Shown: piece after piece, positions 8,099 through 16,707 of the stretch
Layout of the letters: every line of letters begins with the position of its first letter
Numbering within the stretch: position 1 is the stretch's first letter
NCBI GenBank assembly: GCA_965662685.1
Contig: CBFIIQ010000031.1
Span: forward strand, 1-40,067
DNA from: Eutrophocola sp965662685
GTDB lineage: Bacteria; Pseudomonadota; Gammaproteobacteria; Pseudomonadales; Pseudohongiellaceae
Length of the DNA: 40,067 bases
Direction of reading: 5' to 3'
The notes under the pieces: generated by a model
The model's database searches: none
Seen by the model: the letters and a program-made list of their open reading frames with translations, nothing else
Told to the model about the DNA's origin: nothing
Program-made: the position numbers and the translations under genes

Positions 8099-8500
8099 AT
8101 GACGCTGGCTAATTTAGCAAAGCAAAAAGAGCCTGAAGAAGTAGTAGCGCAATCTTCGAATCTTTTTTTTCTCTCAATTGCCAATACCGAAATTTTGCAG
8201 TCTATTTATCTGGGTTATATCAGAAATGGAGGAATTTTTATTCCGACAAGAGGAAGCTATGCACTGGGTGATCAGGTTTTTGTCTTACTCTCGCTTGTTG
8301 AGGAAAAAAGAAAAGTGCCATTATGTGCTGCAGTAATATGGATCACGCCGGTTCAATCCCAGGAAAACAAATATCCAGGCATTGGCGTGCGCTTCATTGA
8401 TTCGGAGAACAAGGCGCGTGGAGTAATAGAACGCTGTCTGCCTGAAGCAAAAAATTCTTCAGAAAAACTTTCTGACAGCAGCTTTCATTTTATGATGTAA
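8099..8500 (+). CDS. pilZ: PilZ-family type IV pilus assembly protein
   Basis: The 133-residue protein matches the founding PilZ, a cytoplasmic factor needed for type IV pilus assembly. It contains YLGYIRNGGIFIPT, YALGDQVFVLLSL and AAVIWITP, which align with Pseudomonas PilZ as remembered. It lacks the RxxxR c-di-GMP-binding motif, as the true PilZ subgroup does. I chose ATG 8099 rather than the in-frame GTG at 8090 because AAGGAG (8083-8088) is 10 bases from the ATG but only 1 from the GTG. The holB-pilZ order is conserved; the tatD gene often found next is missing. Confidence 0.92.
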   Translation: MTLANLAKQKEPEEVVAQSSNLFFLSIANTEILQSIYLGYIRNGGIFIPTRGSYALGDQVFVLLSLVEEKRKVPLCAAVIWITPVQSQENKYPGIGVRFIDSENKARGVIERCLPEAKNSSEKLSDSSFHFMM

Positions 8501-8538
8501 GCGATATTAGAATTGATGTGTCGGCATTTGTAGAGTCC

Positions 8539-8576
8539 CGGGAATAGAATGCGGGAATAGAATGCCGGGAATAGAA
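8539..8576. repeat. 13-bp tandem repeat, about three copies
   Basis: CGGGAATAGAATG occurs at 8539-8551 and 8552-8564, then a partial copy at 8566-8576 after one extra base. It lies in the convergent gap between pilZ and the LhgO-like gene. No stem or U-tract makes it a terminator. Confidence 0.85.
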
Positions 8577-8623
8577 AGCAAAATAATTATCATTAGCTTG
8601 GCAAAAGTTTAAAGACAGTCGCG

Positions 8624-9751
8624 TTAACGATTCAGTAATTCAGTCACATAATCACCAATGGCAAGGCTTGCTGTCAATCCTGGTGATTCAATACCAAATA
8701 ATTGTACAAGCCCATCGTATTCGAATTCCTTTCCATCCTGAATCACAAAATCTGCAGTGCCGTCTGCAGTTTTTAACTTTGGCCTGATGCCACTGTATGC
8801 CGGTTGTAATACTCTGCTTTTAATATCCGGGTAATAATTCGCGATAGCTTTTTTGAAGTGTTCTTCTTTCTTGATATCTACTGAATAGTCGAGACTGGAA
8901 ACAGGCTCGGTGTCAGGACCAAATTTCACCTGTCCGGACATGTCCAGTGTTACATGCACACCAAGGCCACGAAGGTTTTTCTCGGGAAGAGGGTAGATAA
9001 GATGTCTAAAAGGAGTCTTCCCCTGCAATGTGAAATAGGAGCCTTTAACCAGTTCCTGAGGGGGTATTTGTTCCGCAGGAAAATCAGTAATACGTTGGGC
9101 CACTGATTGTGCAGATAAACCGGCAGCATTGATCAGTTGGCTGCAAGTAAAGCGATAATCCATATCCTGGCTGATGCAGGACACCAGATAAGCATTAGTG
9201 TTTTTCTCGACAGACAGCAGTTCTGTCAACGGGGCAAATAAAATTCCGGCAGTTTCAGCATGGTGCAATAGTGACTGCATATAGGCATGGCTGTCTATAA
9301 TTCCACTTGCAGGTGAAAACAGGCCAAGGCAGGCATCGACTTCAGGCTCCATGGAATTTAATTGCGACTTTGTTAGTCGCCGCAGGTCATTGACTCCATT
9401 CGCTATGGCTTGTTGATGGAGTGAGTTAAGTTCATCTTCCTGATGTTGCGCGCCAATGATTAATTTGCCGGTATTTCGATATGGCACATTATTGCTTTTA
9501 CAATAGTGATAGAGTTGCTGACGCCCCTCTACACACAAGCGGGCTTTGAGGGAGCCGCCAGGATAGTAAATTCCGGCATGAATGACTTCGCTATTACGAC
9601 TACTGGTTTCCTGGCCAAACTGCCTGTGTTGTTCCAGCAGCACTACAGATCGTTTTCCCAGGACAGGGTGAGAGGCGATTTTCCCGGCGATAGCGAGACC
9701 GACAACACCGGCACCGACTATACATATATCCTGATGGTCCAGTTCAGACAT
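8624..9751 (-). CDS. lhgO: FAD-dependent oxidoreductase, L-2-hydroxyglutarate dehydrogenase-like
   Basis: The 375-residue protein has an N-terminal FAD-binding motif GAGVVGL (13-19) and the stretch SRNSEVIHAGIYYPGGSLKA, which is characteristic of the LhgO/L2HGDH branch of the DAO family. Members oxidise L-2-hydroxyglutarate to 2-oxoglutarate and pass electrons to the respiratory chain. The C-terminal GIRPKL and IESPGLTASLAIG segments also fit. Substrate is inferred from family only. It lies 46 bases after the ggt gene in the same direction. Confidence 0.82.
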   Translation of the reverse strand: MSELDHQDICIVGAGVVGLAIAGKIASHPVLGKRSVVLLEQHRQFGQETSSRNSEVIHAGIYYPGGSLKARLCVEGRQQLYHYCKSNNVPYRNTGKLIIGAQHQEDELNSLHQQAIANGVNDLRRLTKSQLNSMEPEVDACLGLFSPASGIIDSHAYMQSLLHHAETAGILFAPLTELLSVEKNTNAYLVSCISQDMDYRFTCSQLINAAGLSAQSVAQRITDFPAEQIPPQELVKGSYFTLQGKTPFRHLIYPLPEKNLRGLGVHVTLDMSGQVKFGPDTEPVSSLDYSVDIKKEEHFKKAIANYYPDIKSRVLQPAYSGIRPKLKTADGTADFVIQDGKEFEYDGLVQLFGIESPGLTASLAIGDYVTELLNR

Positions 9752-9797
9752 GTAATCAGAACCAGAAAAGTATGGTTTGAAGGCCCGGGCTCAAGAC

Positions 9798-11486
9798 TTA
9801 GTAACCGGCGACGCCGCCCACTATCCTCGGATCTGACATGCCATCTATAAAGCCCTCTTCAAACATTACCGAGTTGGCTTCTCCGATGGTGCGACGTGAC
9901 CCACTTAAGCCCTGATGGCCCATGGCTTCCAGTTCGCCAACCACTTCATCACTGAAGGCACCAATTTCGTAGCGCACAACATTGGGCATCCACTGATGAT
10001 GAAAGCGTGGACTGGTCACGGCATCTTCCAGTGACATGTCATGGTCAATGACATTCATTACGACCTGTAAAACCGTATTAATGATGGTTGAGCCACCCGG
10101 TGAGCCGGTCAGCAATACAGGTTTGCCATTGCGGGTTATGATGGTGGGTGACATGGAGCTAAGCATGCGTTTACCCGGTTGAATTTCATTTGCAGTACGA
10201 CCAATCAGGCCATAGGAATTGGGTGAATTGGGCTTGCTGGAAAAATCATCCATTTCATTATTTAACAAAAAGCCGGCACCTGGTACGACAATGTGATTAC
10301 CATAAGAGCGGTTCAGCGTGGTTGTCACGGACACAGCATTGCCATCATCATCAGCTACCGAATAATGAGTTGTTTGCGGACTTTCTTTGCCCCAGCTTCC
10401 CGCTGTAATTGTGGCGCTATCGCCGGCTAATTGCGGATCGAAATTGGCAAAACGCTGACGAGCATAATCCTTGGAAGTGAGCATGGAAGAAGGAACGTCA
10501 ACATAATCCGGATCGCCGAGATGTTCTGCACGATCAGCATAGGCTCTGCGCTGGGCTTCAATCATCAAGTGCACGGTTTCCTTGCTACCCCAGCCCAGGC
10601 TGCCAATATCATAAGGCTCAAGCATATTCAGCATCTGTACCAGCAGAACACCGCCTGAAGAGGGGGCTGGCATGGACCAGATATCATAGCCACGGTAACT
10701 TCCATGAACCGGATCGCGCCAGACAGGTTGATAATTAACCAGGTCTTCATGACTGATCAATCCGTTGTTTGCCTGCATGTCTGCAACAATCAAAGCGGCC
10801 ACGGAACCTTTGTAAAAGCCATCACGTCCCTTTTCGGAAATGGCGCTTAAGGTAAGAGCCAGATCCGGTTGACGCCATAGTGCACCGGCGTTCAGTGGTG
10901 ATCCATTGGCTGAAAACTTTGCCAGAGACGCGGGGTAGTTTCGAAAACTATTGAAGTGACCCCTGAATTGCCCGGCAATTTCCTGGTTTAGAATGAATCC
11001 TTCTGCGGCCAGTCGAATCGCAGGGGCGAGTACCTGTTCACGACTCAGGGTGCCATATTTTTCCAGTGCTTCAAGTAATCCGGCCACTGAGCCTGGTACG
11101 CCTGCGGACTGATGGCTGTTTACGGCAAGGTCTCTGTCCACATCGCCATTGTCATCGAGAAACATATCCCGATGCGCTGCAGCAGGGGCTTTTTCACGAT
11201 AATCGAGAGTCAGTACTTCTCCGTTTGCCAGCGAGATCACCATAAAGCCACCACCGCCGAGATTGCCGGCAGAGGGGTAGGTGACGGCCAGTGCGAACCC
11301 GGTTGCGACAGCTGAGTCTATGGCATTGCCCCCCATTTCCAGGATTTCTTTACCGACTTCAGAAGCAATATCTGATCGTGAGGACACCATGCCTTGCGAA
11401 GCACGCTGATATTCGGCAAACGTTAGTGAGACAGGGAAGATGAATAGTGAAAGCAGGAGCAGGAAGCGATTCAATGGTTTGTCCAT
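9798..11486 (-). CDS. ggt: Gamma-glutamyltransferase (glutathione hydrolase), periplasmic
   Basis: Ggt removes the gamma-glutamyl group from glutathione and related peptides; the precursor cuts itself into two subunits. From ATG 11486 the product is 562 residues with a signal peptide (MDKPLNRFLLLLSLFIFPVS then a Thr-Phe-Ala cleavage region). The self-cleavage and catalytic Thr373 lies in TTHYSVAD. GNLGGGGFM and APSSGGV are conserved, and the glycine-rich oxyanion region SPGGSTI is present near the end. The frame extends upstream to a TTG at 11588, but that would bury the signal peptide, so the ATG is preferred although no strong binding site precedes it. Confidence 0.93.
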   Translation of the reverse strand: MDKPLNRFLLLLSLFIFPVSLTFAEYQRASQGMVSSRSDIASEVGKEILEMGGNAIDSAVATGFALAVTYPSAGNLGGGGFMVISLANGEVLTLDYREKAPAAAHRDMFLDDNGDVDRDLAVNSHQSAGVPGSVAGLLEALEKYGTLSREQVLAPAIRLAAEGFILNQEIAGQFRGHFNSFRNYPASLAKFSANGSPLNAGALWRQPDLALTLSAISEKGRDGFYKGSVAALIVADMQANNGLISHEDLVNYQPVWRDPVHGSYRGYDIWSMPAPSSGGVLLVQMLNMLEPYDIGSLGWGSKETVHLMIEAQRRAYADRAEHLGDPDYVDVPSSMLTSKDYARQRFANFDPQLAGDSATITAGSWGKESPQTTHYSVADDDGNAVSVTTTLNRSYGNHIVVPGAGFLLNNEMDDFSSKPNSPNSYGLIGRTANEIQPGKRMLSSMSPTIITRNGKPVLLTGSPGGSTIINTVLQVVMNVIDHDMSLEDAVTSPRFHHQWMPNVVRYEIGAFSDEVVGELEAMGHQGLSGSRRTIGEANSVMFEEGFIDGMSDPRIVGGVAGY

Positions 11487-11630
11487 ATTTGAGGTATAAA
11501 AACGTAAGGGTTTTAAGATAATAGCCAAGCTAGTTGACCCGAAAAGGCTGCAGATAGTTCGCAGGAATGAAAAAATAAATACTACCAAAAAAATGATGAA
11601 CTGTGTGACTGGCTTTTGCTTAAAAGCACC

Positions 11631-12269
11631 TCATGGAGTTGCTTGATAGATTTTACGAAAAGTAAGGTTGATTCGAGCCTTTTCGATACCTGGCTGTTTC
11701 GGGATCTGGTGCTGCCAGTTTTGCTGAACACCTTTTCCCATGATGATTAGACTGCCATGGGAAAGGTCACAGAATGATCTTAGTCCTTTTCTGGTTCGAT
11801 GTTTAAGCTCGAAGCGCCTGGTGGCGCCAAGACTTAGCGATGCGATCAGGGGATCGTTGCCAAGCTCTGTTTCATCGTCGCTATGCCATGCAACACTATC
11901 CAGGCCCGTACGGTAATAATTCAGCAGAACAGAGTTAAATTTGGTGTTACTGGATTGTTCAATGGCGCGCTTTAATTCTTCCAGCAAGGGGGTCCAGGGC
12001 AGTGGGCTTAGCGCCAGTCCAGAGTAAGCGTAGCGACTGTTTTTATCGCCATACCAGGCCTGCAGGCGGGGAATCGGGACTGATTTGCCGCCAAACCTCA
12101 GATGGTCCTGTTGCCAGGGAGTCTGTGATTGCAAGGCATCAAAGTGTTGGTCAGCATCACTGGAAGACAGGAATTCCGGGACGATGAAGATTTCGGCATC
12201 CGGCAAGGACAACTTTTCCATTGCTTCAGGTGAATGCCCGGTCTTAAAAGGAAGTTGCAAACTCTGCAT
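11631..12269 (-). CDS. AlkB-type 2-oxoglutarate/Fe(II) dioxygenase
   Basis: AlkB enzymes directly reverse N-alkyl damage such as 1-methyladenine and 3-methylcytosine. This 212-residue protein has the iron ligands His129 and Asp131 (in WHSDDE) and His187 (in WQHQIPK), plus the 2-oxoglutarate-binding Arg199 and Arg205 (RINLTFR). The stretch PIPRLQAWYGD and the DSVAWHSDDETELG context resemble the ALKBH2/3-like group more than E. coli AlkB, which is an inference. It is transcribed toward ggt, about 140 bases away. Confidence 0.9.
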   Translation of the reverse strand: MQSLQLPFKTGHSPEAMEKLSLPDAEIFIVPEFLSSSDADQHFDALQSQTPWQQDHLRFGGKSVPIPRLQAWYGDKNSRYAYSGLALSPLPWTPLLEELKRAIEQSSNTKFNSVLLNYYRTGLDSVAWHSDDETELGNDPLIASLSLGATRRFELKHRTRKGLRSFCDLSHGSLIIMGKGVQQNWQHQIPKQPGIEKARINLTFRKIYQATP

Positions 12270-12425
12270 AAGAAGTTGTTGTTACTAAAATACCTGTATC
12301 AAGTCAGGTGGCAGGGAGGTTGGCGGTGAAATAGCCAGGAATGAACAGCACAAATTGTCCATTTCACGAAAAATCAGTGATGTTGACAGCAAACTGCTTT
12401 TTTCAAACATGGTGGATTTAGTGGT

Positions 12426-12815
12426 TTAGCCTAACAGTTCCAGCAAGGCCTGTTTCTTTTCTTCAGGCAGGTTTTCAAGCCTTTTCGTCAACTCACTTTG
12501 CGTGGGCTTCTCCAGTCCCTGCGCTTCCCTTTTGATATTGCCATCCTCGCCAGAAATTCCTGTAGTATCTGTCAGATCAGTATGGTCCATCAGGTGTTGG
12601 TGGATATGCTGTTCCAGTACCATAATAATTTCAGAATTCATGCTGCGACGATTTTGTTCTGATAAATGCTTTATTTTCTTTCGTAGTCCTTTTGGCAGGC
12701 GGATAACGAATTTTTCAATTAATGCCGGGGAGGGTCTAAAGTCTGATTGCTGCTCGTCATCACCTGACATCAAATTCTTCAACACTTCCTGGTTATCATC
12801 TTTGTAATCAGACAT
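12426..12815 (-). CDS. Arc-type ribbon-helix-helix DNA-binding protein
   Basis: The 129-residue protein has a ribbon-helix-helix domain at about residues 35-72 (KFVIRLPKGLRKKIKHLSE then RRSMNSEIIMVLEQHI), the pattern of Arc-type repressors. The flanks are acidic and polar and probably disordered; the C-terminus ends in a short helix (LENLPEEKKQALLELL). AGGA about 8 bases before the ATG supports the start. It is divergent from gor with about 200 bp between, so it may control itself or gor. No toxin partner is visible beside it. Target unknown. Confidence 0.85.
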   Translation of the reverse strand: MSDYKDDNQEVLKNLMSGDDEQQSDFRPSPALIEKFVIRLPKGLRKKIKHLSEQNRRSMNSEIIMVLEQHIHQHLMDHTDLTDTTGISGEDGNIKREAQGLEKPTQSELTKRLENLPEEKKQALLELLG

Positions 12816-13016
12816 TGTTCAATTCCTTTCTGATATTGCATAATTTTTTCGATAATTAGTAACTCATGTGTATACAAATACAGCTGTAATTAATATTAAA
12901 CCTTTCCTGCATAAATAGGTATATTTTTAGCCTCGCTACTATGGGAATTAGGGCAAATTAAGGTTAGCCTTACGCGCGCTTTAGTACTCTGTATTATTCA
13001 TAAATTGAGGTAATTG

Positions 13017-14360
13017 ATGTTTGATTTTGACTTGTTTGTAATTGGCGCTGGTTCCGGTGGCGTCAGAACTGCCCGCATGTCTGCCAGCTATGGTGCCCGG
13101 GTTGCAATAGCAGAGGATCGCTACATGGGAGGGACCTGTGTCAATGTTGGTTGCGTGCCAAAGAAGCTGTATTCCTATGCCTCTCATTTTCGTTATGACT
13201 GCAGTGACAGCAAGGGCTTTGGTTGGGAGGGCAGTGTGCCTGCTTTTGACTGGAATGTACTCAGAGATAATAAAACCGCGGAAATCAGTCGGCTTAATGG
13301 TATTTATGACACGCTTCTGGATGGTTCAGGCGTTACTTTATATAACGGACGCGCCAGATTGCTTGATAAACATACGGTGCAAATAGGCGAAAAAACGGTT
13401 ACCAGTGAGAAAATCCTTATTGCCACAGGTGGCTGGCCATTTGTGCCTGAATTTCCCGGTAGCGAACTGGCAGTCACTTCGAACGAGATTTTTGACTTGC
13501 CCAGCTTTCCAGAACGCATTCTGGTGGTTGGTGGCGGCTATATAGCCCTTGAATTTGCCGGTATTTTTGCCGGGCTCGGTGCTGACACGGCCTTGTCCTA
13601 TAGAGGGAACATTCCCCTGAAGCATTTTGACAAGGATTTGGGAGAAAAACTGTTTCTTGAGAGTCAACGTCATATGACTATGTTGATGAACAGTAATGTA
13701 GAAAGAATAACCAAGAAAGACAATGAGTTACAGGTAGAATTTAAAGAAGGAAACACCCTTGACGTAGATTGCGTTCTCTATGCCACAGGCAGAAAAGCCA
13801 ATACTGAAAATTTGGGCCTGGAAAACACCAAGGTATCACTGGAGCCTAACGGCGCGATTACCGTAAATGAGCATTTTGAGACCTCAGAGCCTGGAATCTA
13901 TGCTCTTGGTGACGTTGTAGGCAGAATGGCGCTGACACCCGTTGCCATAGCTGAAGGCATGGTTCTGGCATCCAATTTATTCAAAAATACCGATAAAACA
14001 ATGGATTACAGTAATATTGCAACGGCAGTCTTCAGCCATCCGAACGTGGGTACTGTCGGTCTAAGCGAAGAGCAGGCACAGGCTGAATATGGCGATATTG
14101 AGGTTTTTGATAGTGATTTTCGTCATCTCAAGCACTCGCTGTCTGGCAATCCTGAGCGCACCTATATGAAACTGATTGTGGATAAGGCCACGGACAAGGT
14201 GGTTGGCATGCATATGATGGGTGCAGATGCCGGAGAAATCATCCAGGGTCTGGCTGTTGCCATGCAGTGTGGCGTAACCAAGGCACAACTGGACAGCACC
14301 ATCGGTATACATCCAACAGCAGCTGAAGAATTTGTCACCATGCGACAGGCGAGAACCTGA
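13017..14360 (+). CDS. gor: Glutathione-disulfide reductase
   Basis: Gor reduces oxidised glutathione with NADPH in the cytoplasm. The 447-residue flavoprotein has GAGSGGVRTAR near the N-terminus, the redox disulfide Cys41/Cys46 in GGTCVNVGCVPKK, a second dinucleotide fold at VVGGGYIALEFAG, and the C-terminal active-site His432/Glu437 in HPTAAEEF. I take ATG 13017 with a GAGG site 6 bases before it; an in-frame TTG three bases earlier is less likely. The Arc-type gene is divergent, and a perfect palindrome follows 97 bases after the stop. Confidence 0.95.
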   Translation: MFDFDLFVIGAGSGGVRTARMSASYGARVAIAEDRYMGGTCVNVGCVPKKLYSYASHFRYDCSDSKGFGWEGSVPAFDWNVLRDNKTAEISRLNGIYDTLLDGSGVTLYNGRARLLDKHTVQIGEKTVTSEKILIATGGWPFVPEFPGSELAVTSNEIFDLPSFPERILVVGGGYIALEFAGIFAGLGADTALSYRGNIPLKHFDKDLGEKLFLESQRHMTMLMNSNVERITKKDNELQVEFKEGNTLDVDCVLYATGRKANTENLGLENTKVSLEPNGAITVNEHFETSEPGIYALGDVVGRMALTPVAIAEGMVLASNLFKNTDKTMDYSNIATAVFSHPNVGTVGLSEEQAQAEYGDIEVFDSDFRHLKHSLSGNPERTYMKLIVDKATDKVVGMHMMGADAGEIIQGLAVAMQCGVTKAQLDSTIGIHPTAAEEFVTMRQART

Positions 14361-14456
14361 ACACAATACCTGAGGTGCGTGAGTTCCTAGATTGGTTTTA
14401 TTACTGATATAACAGCCACAGCCATAATTACCAAAAAGGGAACTATAGACCTGCAT

Positions 14457-14492
14457 CACTATTTCCGGTAATCTTTATTACCGGAAATAGTG
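14457..14492. repeat. Perfect 16-bp inverted repeat after gor
   Basis: CACTATTTCCGGTAAT (14457-14472) and its exact complement (14477-14492) flank the loop CTTT. The next bases are TGTGATAGG, so there is no U-tract and it is not a standard terminator on the plus strand; the minus strand lacks one too. It may be an RNA-processing hairpin, a protein site or an extragenic palindrome copy. Confidence 0.9.
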
Positions 14493-14606
14493 TGATAGGA
14501 GGATAATAGATGTGTTTAAATTCAATAAGTTAGCAAAGCTATGTATTGACTTGCCTGGACAGACAGGATTTTGAGGTAATTCGGGGGTTGGCACTAAAGT
14601 ACTTTT

Positions 14607-14636
14607 AGTCAGGATATTTTGAGTCAGGATATTAAG
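14607..14636. repeat. 15-bp tandem duplication
   Basis: AGTCAGGATATTTTG (14607-14621) is followed by AGTCAGGATATTAAG (14622-14636), just past the 3' end of the small minus-strand gene. No function is evident. Confidence 0.8.
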
Positions 14637-14645
14637 AGAGTTCTT

Positions 14646-14882
14646 TCAGTGAAAGTTTTCTTCGATGGCTAATCTTGCCAAAACCGATGCTGCTGCATTG
14701 GCATTGTGTTCAGTTTCAAATTCTCTGCGATTGTCAGTTCCTGGATGAGTAATAAACGGGAAAATAAGAAGCTCGGTTAAATCTCCTTTAGACAGCGTCA
14801 AAGAAAACTTTGCCAGGTATTTCCCGGATCCAATCACCTTCCTGGTGAAAACCCTAAAGGCTATATTGTTGTAGTTTTCCAT
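14646..14882 (-). CDS. Small protein of unknown function
   Basis: A 78-residue frame from ATG 14882 (MENYNNIAFRVFTRKVIGSG at the start) to TGA 14646. It has mixed strands followed by an Ala-rich helix (NANAAASVLARLAIEE) and no signal peptide, membrane segment or cysteine. I do not recognise the family. An AGGG about 8 bases upstream is a weak binding site. It stands alone between gor and the recombinase gene, on the opposite strand to both. Composition is protein-like, but conservation is untested. Confidence 0.5.
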   Translation of the reverse strand: MENYNNIAFRVFTRKVIGSGKYLAKFSLTLSKGDLTELLIFPFITHPGTDNRREFETEHNANAAASVLARLAIEENFH

Positions 14883-15252
14883 TCATAGACCCTGTTAAGA
14901 ACGTCTTGCTTGTATAGTTTGGGAATTTTAATCGTTACATTTCATTCAATTCAGAGATGTAATTCACACTTTAGACATAATTTTGGGTATTTCATGGTAG
15001 TTACTTATCGATAAACAGACGTTAAGATCCAGAGAGCACGATAAACCGGGTTTCAGTTCAATACTCAGGTGGTAAGTTTTGACGGTCAGGACCACTATAA
15101 ATTGGAGGGTCATGATTGTCATAGTTGACAGAGTATGGGAAATATATTCGGAATATTTGTTTTATATATCAGTATATTATGAAATATATATAAATCACTG
15201 CGATTGAAAGTTCCTGAATTGTTTACTTACAACACTGAAACCAGAGAGTCCG
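14883..15252. other. AT-rich gap before the recombinase gene
   Basis: No convincing gene here. From about 15135 to 15195 the sequence is strongly AT-rich with several short palindromic TATA stretches, including AAATATATTCGGAATATTT, the sort of DNA found near recombinase promoters or crossover sites. A 31-codon frame (15112-15207) has a GGAGG site but an odd Tyr/Ile-rich product and is listed only as a curiosity. Confidence 0.5.
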
Positions 15253-16473
15253 ATGTCATCAGCTAAAAAGCCTGTCCCTTTCTTCGATACCCTGGAGGAA
15301 ATGGCGAATCCATACAAACATCGCATAGCCACGGTAAAGCACCTGCTCGATGATGAGCCGGATAATGCTGCCGATGATTATCAGCTCGCCAGTGAGTTCC
15401 TCTATTCCTATCGTGGTAGTCCGGACACTTTTTCTACCTATCGTCGTGAAATAGAGCATTTCCTGCATTGGTGCTGGTTGATCGCCAAAAAATCGCTAAA
15501 AAGCATCAGACGCGAGGATATTGAGAGCTATATAGAGTTTGCCAGTAATCCGCCCAAAACATGGATTGGAGAAAAAAATGTCTCCAGATACGAGCTCAAG
15601 GCTGGTGAAAGGGTGCCTAACCCGGAGTGGAGCCCCTATGTTGTGCACCCCAAAAGTCCCGGGGAAGCGCCCTATTTCCTTTCGCAAAGCGCTATACAGA
15701 GTATTTTTGGTGTCTTAAGTAGTTTCTGTAACTTCTTGATTCAAGAAGAATATCTTGAATTTAATCCAGTCTCTCAAATTCGTCAGAAAGGCAAATTCCT
15801 GCGAAAAACCCAGTCCACCAAGGCTATTCGTCGACTTTCCCAGTTGCAGTGGAGCTATGTTCTGGAAACTGCAGAAAAAATGGCTGCAGAGGACAAAATT
15901 CATGAACGTACACTGTTTATCATGAATGCGCTGTTTGGCATGTACCTGCGCATATCCGAACTGGTTGAAACGGATCGCTGGACCCCGAAAATGGGGGATT
16001 TTGAGCGCGATCTGGAGGGTAACTGGTGGTTCAGAACCGTAGGCAAGGGTAATAAGGAGCGCCAGATATCTGTTAGTGACTCCATGCTGGACGCCCTGAA
16101 ACGGTATCGACAGGCCAGAGGGCTGCCCGAACTGCCCTCACCTGGTGAATATACGCCGCTGGTTCACAAAGCCCGCGGTCAGGGTGGCATCACCAGCACC
16201 CGGCAGATTCGAGGCATTGTGCAGGCCTGCTTTGATGGCGCTGAAACCAACCTGCGTAAGGATGGTTTTGCGGAAGAGGCGCAACAACTTACCGCGGCCA
16301 CTGTGCACTGGCTACGTCATACCGGTATTTCCGAAGATGTGAAACATCGACCCCGTGAGCATGTGCGTGATGACGCCGGCCACGGTTCAAGTGCCATTAC
16401 TGACCGTTACATTGATGTGCAGCTCAACGAACGCCATGCCTCTGCGCGCAAGAAAAGAATCAAACCGGATTAG
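15253..16473 (+). CDS. Tyrosine recombinase (phage-integrase family)
   Basis: The 406-residue protein has an N-terminal SAM-like core-binding region (about 45-175, with FSTYRREIEHFLHWC) and a complete catalytic domain: Arg233 in YLRISEL, Lys265 in VGKGNKERQ, His352 and Arg355 in HWLRHTG, His377 in AGHGSS, and the nucleophile Tyr386 in DRYID. It should cut and rejoin DNA by a 3'-phosphotyrosine. No excisionase, phage or transposon gene flanks it, and it sits between gor and prc. It is longer than XerC/XerD (about 300). The basic tail (SARKKRIKPD) may bind DNA. Role unknown. Confidence 0.9.
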   Translation: MSSAKKPVPFFDTLEEMANPYKHRIATVKHLLDDEPDNAADDYQLASEFLYSYRGSPDTFSTYRREIEHFLHWCWLIAKKSLKSIRREDIESYIEFASNPPKTWIGEKNVSRYELKAGERVPNPEWSPYVVHPKSPGEAPYFLSQSAIQSIFGVLSSFCNFLIQEEYLEFNPVSQIRQKGKFLRKTQSTKAIRRLSQLQWSYVLETAEKMAAEDKIHERTLFIMNALFGMYLRISELVETDRWTPKMGDFERDLEGNWWFRTVGKGNKERQISVSDSMLDALKRYRQARGLPELPSPGEYTPLVHKARGQGGITSTRQIRGIVQACFDGAETNLRKDGFAEEAQQLTAATVHWLRHTGISEDVKHRPREHVRDDAGHGSSAITDRYIDVQLNERHASARKKRIKPD

Positions 16474-16707
16474 TATAATTTACGTAAACACCCTTGAAGA
16501 TCGCGCACTTAACCCAAACTGAAGACGGAGTGCATTTTTTTGCCAATATTTGAAGATAAGATAGTAAGATGTAAGGCAATTTTATGACGAGAGGTTCTTG
16601 CCAGCTTTTAGTGCCGAGCTTCTGATCAGCATTACTTAAAAAGTCGAATGGCGCATAAATTACAGAATCACAGCATCAAGAGTCACATTTATATATAAGG
16701 CAGTATT

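Noticed and set aside
11487..11588. Upstream extension of the gamma-glutamyltransferase frame
   Set aside because: It begins at TTG and would place 34 residues before a clear signal peptide starting at ATG 11486.
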